7,908 bases of DNA from Erythrobacter sp. (GTDB lineage Bacteria > Pseudomonadota > Alphaproteobacteria > Sphingomonadales > Sphingomonadaceae), in assembly GCA_013214365.1 (NCBI GenBank), contig JABSPI010000237.1, positions 1 through 7,908 of the forward strand. The letters are read 5' to 3'. This document shows, piece by piece, positions 4,712 to 7,908 of the stretch. The notes under the pieces are model-generated. The model saw only the letters and a list, made by a program, of their open reading frames with translations, searched no databases and was not told where the DNA came from. Numbering within the stretch: the stretch's first letter is position 1; every line of letters starts with the position of its first letter. A program made the position numbers and the translations under genes.

Positions 4712-4930
4712 ACACATCCGCTACGCATCTGGCTCAAGGCCAAAGGCATGAACGTGAAAACCTTTTGTGAGGGTGCTCCGTTCTCGTATGTCACTGTCTA
4801 TCGCCTTCTAAAGGGCGATGGTGATTTCAGCACTTCAACGCTTCGGGCTATTTCCGATCAAACAGAAGGCGCGGTCACGGCTGCGCAGCTAATTGATCGT
4901 TTGGAGCGCCGCCATTCTGAGGCAGCATAA
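4709..4930 (+). CDS. Cro-like HTH regulator (73 aa)
   Basis: This is the first rightward gene, facing away from the repressor, in the cro position. The protein is a single HTH unit: LRIWLKAKGMNVKTFC (first helices), the putative recognition helix FSYVTVYRLLKGDG at residues 25-38, then STLRAISDQTEGAVTAAQLI, the usual Cro/YdaS-type ending. SYVTV is shared with the repressor's recognition helix, suggesting they read the same operator. ATG 4709 was chosen over ATG 4700 because the latter overlaps the predicted -10; neither has a convincing ribosome site, and a leaderless transcript is the simplest reading. Its TAA directly abuts the next ATG. Confidence 0.8.
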   Translation: MTHPLRIWLKAKGMNVKTFCEGAPFSYVTVYRLLKGDGDFSTSTLRAISDQTEGAVTAAQLIDRLERRHSEAA

Positions 4931-5377
4931 ATGTCTCAGGGGGCTCCAACAAACAAAAGCTGTCAAATGTGCGCTTACTCGTGCAAATACGAGCTTGCTG
5001 TTTGTGATATTACGTTTGGCGGGCAACGCGTTTCTGTGTGCGCTCACCATCGGGACAATCCGATCGCTGACCCTAGCCAGCCTGACTTCGGCCCAGCTCC
5101 TCACAACGGAACAGAGACCAGCGAAGAAGCTGCTCACCTCATTGAAGGCAAGCTGAACCAGCAATGCTTTACCGTACTTGGTGTTGTCGCTGCTGCTGGC
5201 CCCCAAGGGGTCACTCGCGAAGAAGTTTGCCAAAGGGCAGGGGTGGTCAATCAAGCCGTATGCGCAAGGCTGAACACGCTTGAGAAAATGGGGCTTGTGC
5301 GCGTCGGCGGCGAAAAGCGCATGGCGGCCACCCGACGTCTTCAACAGGTTTATCACTTGGCGGGGATTGCAGCATGA
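4931..5377 (+). CDS. Zinc-knuckle plus winged-helix protein (148 aa)
   Basis: The N-terminal 40 residues carry a Cys/His cluster (Cys11, Cys14, Cys18, Cys25, Cys37, His39, His40; pattern CQMCAYSC and VSVCAHH) that looks like a small zinc-binding fold. A polar linker rich in Pro and acidic residues follows (about 42-75). Residues about 78-146 form a MarR/HTH_20-like winged helix: FTVLGVVAAAG, GVTREEVCQRAGVVNQAVCA, RLNTLEKMGLVRV and the wing/strand ending VYHLAG. It probably binds DNA as the second early regulator, in the place of lambda cII. The exact family is not recognised. GAGG precedes the ATG by 8 bases; the stop forms ATGA with the next gene. Confidence 0.75.
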   Translation: MSQGAPTNKSCQMCAYSCKYELAVCDITFGGQRVSVCAHHRDNPIADPSQPDFGPAPHNGTETSEEAAHLIEGKLNQQCFTVLGVVAAAGPQGVTREEVCQRAGVVNQAVCARLNTLEKMGLVRVGGEKRMAATRRLQQVYHLAGIAA

Positions 5378-5511
5378 AGACTTTAAACGCCAAAGGCCAT
5401 CAAGAGCGCCGTAAGCTCATTCAGCAGGGCACAGACCCCCTGAAAGCATTCGAACAAGCCCTCTCCAATCCAGACAATCATTCAACCTTCAAACAGGGGC
5501 GCAAGAAATGA
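5374..5511 (+). CDS. Small basic phage protein of unknown function (45 aa)
   Basis: This tiny gene lies between the zinc/winged-helix gene and the next small gene, with ATGA overlaps on both sides. The protein is MKTLNAKGHQERRKLIQQGT, then DPLKAFEQALSNPDNHSTFK and QGRKK. It is basic at both ends, with one central helix (DPLKAFEQAL). GGGGA lies 7 bases before the ATG. The exact overlaps and ribosome site support it as a real gene despite its size. No family is recognised. Confidence 0.7.
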   Translation: MKTLNAKGHQERRKLIQQGTDPLKAFEQALSNPDNHSTFKQGRKK

Positions 5512-5675
5512 TCCCAGAAAAGCTTGCTAAAGCGCTTTATCGCTCAACAGACCTTCGCCTCCTTCCTTACAAGCAGGACAGGGAATTAGTGCAGCGCGCA
5601 TTGCAAAACAAGTTTCGCGCCATCGGAAAGGATAACAAGCATGAGCGCGCAAAGTGCAAGGATGGTGAGGCATGA
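5508..5675 (+). CDS. Small helical phage protein of unknown function (55 aa)
   Basis: The protein starts MIPEKLAKALYRSTDLRLLP and continues as a basic helix (YKQDRELVQRALQNKFRAIG) with a charged tail. It has no cysteine motif, membrane segment or recognised domain. AGGGG sits 8 bases before the ATG, and the gene shares ATGA junctions with both neighbours, placing it directly ahead of the replication initiator in the same message. Confidence 0.72.
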   Translation: MIPEKLAKALYRSTDLRLLPYKQDRELVQRALQNKFRAIGKDNKHERAKCKDGEA

Positions 5676-6580
5676 GCGTTCACAGCTTCGATACTGATGT
5701 TGCTGCTATGGTTGGTGTTCCTGCCGCTACCATCGCATACAACATTGCGCACTGGTGCGAAAAGAACGCTGCGAATGGTGCTCACTTTCATGAAGATCGG
5801 CACTGGACCTACAATTCTGTATCGGCCTTCAAAGAGCTGTTTCCTTACCTTTCAGCAAAGCAAATTCGGACAGCTTTGAACAAGCTAGAAAGTGCCGGTC
5901 TGATCGTGTCTGGCAATTTCAATAAGCAGGGTAGAGACCGAACGAAATGGTATTCATTTGTCGCTGAAGCTGTAGTGAAATCAGCCAATTGCCCAAAAGG
6001 GCAAATGCAGTTGCCCAAAAAGGCAAGTCCAGTTGCCCAAAAGGGCAAACCATTACCAGATAGTAAACCAGATAATAAACCAATAGCTAACGCTATTGTT
6101 AGCGCGCAAGACGCGCCCACTCCTCCGAAAGCCAAAAAAGTCACCAAGCGGGGAAGTCGCATGTCTGAGGCATGGGCACCTACGCCGACCGATTACGCTC
6201 ACGCCAGCAAGAACGGATTAACCTCTCAGGAGATCAACCATGAAGCCGATCAGTTCCGTGATTACCACGTTGCCAAAGGAACCATCTCGAAAGACTGGTC
6301 CGCAAGCTGGCGGACATGGTGCCGCAACACAGTCAAATGGAAGTCAGAGCGCAAGCAGCAACGCGCCCGCCCTGGCCGACGACAGCACACACCTGACACT
6401 AGCGCGTTCATCCGAGGAATTGAGGAAGCCGCTGACATCCTTGACCATGCGACACTATCGGGACGAGACCGGCAAGAATTTCACTCAGCGCGGTCATATT
6501 CTGCAAGTGCCCATGAGCGAGGCGATCCAATCACAATCGATGTTGACAGCCATGTTGTCACCGCCAAGCTCGCCAGCTGA
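5672..6580 (+). CDS. Phage replication initiator, O-like, with origin inside the gene (302 aa)
   Basis: Residues about 10-97 form a winged helix typical of phage replication initiators: WTYNSVSAFKELFPYLS, then AKQIRTALNKLESAGLI and RTKWYSF. A low-complexity basic linker follows (about 103-160). Residues about 160-222 (GSRMSEAWAPT, INHEADQFRDYH, SKDWSASWRTWCRN) match the C-terminal segment that in phage initiators and DnaT/helicase-loader-like proteins engages the replicative helicase. This suggests it both binds the origin and helps load host DnaB. The linker DNA holds three iterons, as in lambda O. The last 80 residues are polar and unassigned. The start is fixed by an ATGA with the previous gene. 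The stop lies 41 bp past the start chosen for the next gene. Confidence 0.85.
   Translation: MSVHSFDTDVAAMVGVPAATIAYNIAHWCEKNAANGAHFHEDRHWTYNSVSAFKELFPYLSAKQIRTALNKLESAGLIVSGNFNKQGRDRTKWYSFVAEAVVKSANCPKGQMQLPKKASPVAQKGKPLPDSKPDNKPIANAIVSAQDAPTPPKAKKVTKRGSRMSEAWAPTPTDYAHASKNGLTSQEINHEADQFRDYHVAKGTISKDWSASWRTWCRNTVKWKSERKQQRARPGRRQHTPDTSAFIRGIEEAADILDHATLSGRDRQEFHSARSYSASAHERGDPITIDVDSHVVTAKLAS
5989..6054 (+). repeat. Three 22-bp iterons of the probable replication origin
   Basis: The palindrome TTGCCCAAAAGGGCAA (6-bp arms around AAAA) starts at 5989 and 6033. A one-base variant, TTGCCCAAAAAGGCAA, starts at 6011. The starts are exactly 22 bp apart, about two helical turns. Because 22 is not a multiple of three, the copies are translated in three different frames (NCPKGQ, QLPKKA, VAQKGK), so the repetition is selected as DNA, not as protein. 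They lie in the domain linker of the initiator gene, the same arrangement as the lambda origin inside O. The initiator's winged helix is the obvious ligand. Confidence 0.85.
6049..6103 (+). other. A+T-rich unwinding segment and hairpin beside the iterons
   Basis: Directly after the iterons comes an A+T-rich stretch with a 12-bp tandem repeat: CCAGATAGTAAA at 6056 and CCAGATAATAAA at 6068, then a divergent third copy at 6080. It ends in the perfect inverted repeat GCTAAC-GCTATT-GTTAGC (6086-6103). An overlapping alternative pairing exists: AATAGC at 6082 with GCTATT at 6092. A+T-rich DNA next to iterons is where duplex opening begins in lambda-type origins; that function is inferred here. The 12-bp repeat is in frame and also yields a Pro/Lys/Asp-rich peptide, so part of it could be protein-level. 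Confidence 0.6.
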
Positions 6581-6860
6581 GTTGGCTGCGCTTATCAAGC
6601 CAGTCGCATCCCGACCCGCGCAGAGCGGGACTGAAGACGCTTCCGGCAAAGCTTACATGGTTTTGCTCCACGGCCAGCCAAAACTTAGCATTCAGCACGC
6701 AGTTGAGCGAGTATTGCGCGAGCCAGTTGATACGTTTCGACCGACGCCCGGTCAGTTCCTCAAACTTGTCACCGATCACGCGAAAACGATTGATCTCAAA
6801 ATTTCACATTTAAACGAAGCCATTGCGGCAGAGCATAACGAAGGAGGCCAGGGGGCATGA
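6540..6860 (+). CDS. Phage protein of unknown function after the initiator (106 aa)
   Basis: The protein opens MLTAMLSPPSSPAELAALIK and has a probable folded core (GKAYMVLLHGQPKLSIQHAV, then LREPVDTFRPTPGQFLKLV) and a helical C-terminus (KTIDLKISHLNEAIAAEHNE). I do not recognise a family; the place right after an O-like initiator is where a helicase loader (lambda P) would sit, but it is only 106 residues and shows no AAA+ motifs. The frame is open back to 6240 inside the initiator gene. ATGs at 6513, 6540 and 6552 are all possible and none has a good ribosome site, so coupling from the initiator is likely. ATG 6540 was chosen as a compromise (41-bp overlap). Confidence 0.62.
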   Translation: MLTAMLSPPSSPAELAALIKPVASRPAQSGTEDASGKAYMVLLHGQPKLSIQHAVERVLREPVDTFRPTPGQFLKLVTDHAKTIDLKISHLNEAIAAEHNEGGQGA

Positions 6861-7207
6861 AACCAAATACAGAAATTATAAAAGCTAACGCCGAGAAAAA
6901 GTGGCGAGAACTAGCTGCGGAAAAAGCAACTCAATATTTTGGCCGCTTTATTCCAGAAGTGAACTTAAAAGCAACTGAAGGCAAGTTCAAGGATTGGGTA
7001 GAGCCTCGCTGGTACGCCTGCGCCTATCTGAGGGCGCACGGCTTAAGTCTCCGAAAAATTGCAAACATACTTCACTACAGTGATCACACGTCTGTCATGC
7101 ACGGGCGAGACAAAGCCCGCGAGCGGTGGACAAAAGAACATTTCGAGAAAATTGCACTTGCAGACGAACAAGATGTTCAGGGCAAAGCATGGAGCATGGC
7201 AGCATGA
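6857..7207 (+). CDS. Stand-alone DnaA domain IV-like protein (116 aa)
   Basis: Residues about 51-95 (RWYACAYLRAHGLSLRKIAN and SDHTSVMHGRDKARERW) match the DNA-binding domain IV of DnaA: R-x-x-x-x-YLR, then S-L-R-K-I-A, then the DHT-S/T-V-M/L-H signature (Asp76 to His82) whose helix reads DnaA boxes. The AAA+ ATPase part of DnaA is absent, so it cannot open DNA itself. The N-terminal 50 residues are helical and charged with no recognised domain. Three genes after the origin-bearing start of the replication block, it could guide phage replication or compete with host DnaA; both are inference. GGAGG lies upstream, and the gene has ATGA overlaps at both ends. Confidence 0.85.
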   Translation: MKPNTEIIKANAEKKWRELAAEKATQYFGRFIPEVNLKATEGKFKDWVEPRWYACAYLRAHGLSLRKIANILHYSDHTSVMHGRDKARERWTKEHFEKIALADEQDVQGKAWSMAA

Positions 7208-7614
7208 CACGATTTATCGGAAGGCCGACAGACGCCGAAAGCTATTTGTTGAAGCGCCAGCGCCTTCGTGTTGCGCGCGATATTATCTCGGAGCAGGGCA
7301 ACGTAACAGATTTTGCAAAAGCTATAGGCATATCTGTGCCGGGTGCGATCTATTATTTGCGGCGTCATTCCCCGGAAACGCTTCAAGTCCTTAAAGATGG
7401 CAACAGGCGAATAGCTTTGGACCCTGGGCGGGTTTTGCATCGCCTGCGAGTGATTAGCCAATCAAAAACTAAAGTCGCGGCAGCTGAAAAGCTTGGCCTT
7501 AGTCAGCCGGGCGTTTTTATGTTCATCAAGCGCTATGCGCCGCACGGCATCGAAGACGCGTTGCAAGATTACGAAGAAGCTTACGGCGCGCCACTTTTGG
7601 AGGATGCGGCATGA
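7204..7614 (+). CDS. Small protein with two helix-turn-helix units (136 aa)
   Basis: The protein begins MTRFIGRPTDAESYLLKRQR. Two similar HTH-like segments can be seen: NVTDFAKAIGISVPGAIYYL (about residues 33-52) and KTKVAAAEKLGLSQPGVFMF (about 88-107). Each has the A-x-x-x-G-[IL]-S-x-P-G pattern, suggesting an internal duplication. It is probably a DNA-binding regulator; the exact family is not recognised. The ATG at 7204 makes an ATGA with the previous stop and has GGAG 9 bases upstream; the frame is open back to 7126 but that would overlap the DnaA-like gene. The acidic tail ends in PLLEDAA. Confidence 0.72.
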   Translation: MTRFIGRPTDAESYLLKRQRLRVARDIISEQGNVTDFAKAIGISVPGAIYYLRRHSPETLQVLKDGNRRIALDPGRVLHRLRVISQSKTKVAAAEKLGLSQPGVFMFIKRYAPHGIEDALQDYEEAYGAPLLEDAA

Positions 7615-7703
7615 ATAAAGACGTACAACGCAATGCCGGTTTGGCCTTTGGAATAGTGTTTCTGGTCTTGTTTTTAGCGCTTTATAGCGAGGGGGTGGCC
7701 TAA
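7611..7703 (+). CDS. Single-pass membrane micro-protein (30 aa)
   Basis: The whole protein is MNKDVQRNAGLAFGIVFLVL followed by FLALYSEGVA. Residues 10-25 are an uninterrupted hydrophobic helix, long enough to cross the inner membrane, with positive residues before and an acidic residue after it, predicting an N-in topology. GGAGG lies 7 bases before the ATG, and the gene has exact ATGA and TAATG junctions with its neighbours, which supports translation despite its size. The function is unknown. Confidence 0.65.
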   Translation: MNKDVQRNAGLAFGIVFLVLFLALYSEGVA

Positions 7704-7908
7704 TGAAACACCAAGCGGTTTTAAAACCTGAGCGCGCATACATCACGAAGCGAAACGATTTTGACAATTCGTTATGGGCTCAACAGGAGGCCGAGCGCCT
7801 TGCAATAATCGATGGAGATTTAGAAGAGGCAAAGCGGCGGCGTGATGCAGTAACGGATTTAAGGGCAAAGGGCCGTAAATCGCAACTAAAGCCGCCGCCT
7901 GCTGGCAT
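7703..7908 (+). CDS. Charged helical phage protein, 3' end cut by window
   Basis: Sixty-eight codons are visible and the frame is open to the edge of the window. It starts MKHQAVLKPERAYITKRNDF and continues as a strongly charged, helix-forming stretch (QQEAERLAIIDGDLEEAKRR, about residues 27-46), a likely coiled coil. A Lys/Arg-rich and then Pro-rich part follows (KPPPAG). The ATG shares its A with the stop of the membrane micro-protein (TAATG). No family can be assigned from the visible portion. Confidence 0.68.
   Translation, partial: MKHQAVLKPERAYITKRNDFDNSLWAQQEAERLAIIDGDLEEAKRRRDAVTDLRAKGRKSQLKPPPAG

Noticed and set aside
4889..5356. Minus-strand open frame of 155 codons
   Set aside because: Antisense to the zinc/winged-helix gene, whose domains, ribosome site and junctions are convincing; the antisense product has no recognisable fold.
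5989..6054. CRISPR array reading of the 22-bp repeats
   Set aside because: Units are only 22 bp with 6-bp gaps between palindromes and lie inside a coding frame; this is iteron architecture.
7600..7703. Search for a terminator in the rightward operon
   Set aside because: No GC-rich stem followed by a T-run was found here or at any other gene junction.

Overview
The window is the early control, recombination and replication region of a temperate phage or prophage, most likely from an alphaproteobacterium. The host is inferred from moderate-to-high GC coding and from family-level resemblance of the ERF, YqaJ, HNH and replication proteins; no host gene is present to confirm it. Genes diverge from a short repressor gene near the middle (4305-4616, minus strand), as in lambdoid immunity regions.

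Leftward arm (4227 down to 1, minus strand). This is one unbroken transcription unit of 14 genes after the repressor, every one overlapping the next by 1-26 bp. In order of transcription: a small acidic protein, a Lar-type zinc protein (anti-restriction family), two small unknowns, a Cys/Trp-rich phage protein, a 50-aa helical protein, an ERF single-strand annealing protein, a YqaJ exonuclease, an HNH nuclease, five small accessory proteins and finally the start of an excisionase-like HTH protein cut by the window edge. ERF plus YqaJ form a recombination pair, and the excisionase-like gene suggests the integrase and attachment site lie beyond the left edge.

Control region (4228-4304 and 4617-4708). 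The two gaps flanking the repressor carry near-identical promoter/operator elements in opposite orientation (24 of 29 bases match). Each is built from direct repeats of a TTAAATTT-type motif at exactly 17-bp spacing. They look like PL/OL and PR/OR. The repressor and the Cro-like protein share the residues SYVTV in their putative recognition helices, consistent with a shared operator. The predicted PR and repressor promoters would make transcripts starting at, or within a base or two of, the ATG (leaderless).

Rightward arm (4709 to the end, plus strand). A compact unit: Cro-like protein, a zinc/winged-helix fusion, two small proteins, a lambda-O-like replication initiator, an unknown 106-aa protein, a stand-alone DnaA domain IV-like protein, a double-HTH protein, a 30-aa membrane peptide and a truncated helical protein. 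Inside the initiator gene, in the linker between its two domains, are three palindromic iterons at exactly 22-bp spacing, each in a different reading frame, followed by an A+T-rich repeat and a hairpin. This is a strong candidate for the phage replication origin.

I see no rRNA, tRNA, CRISPR array, insertion sequence or convincing rho-independent terminator. The only non-coding stretches are the two short control gaps (77 and 92 bp).
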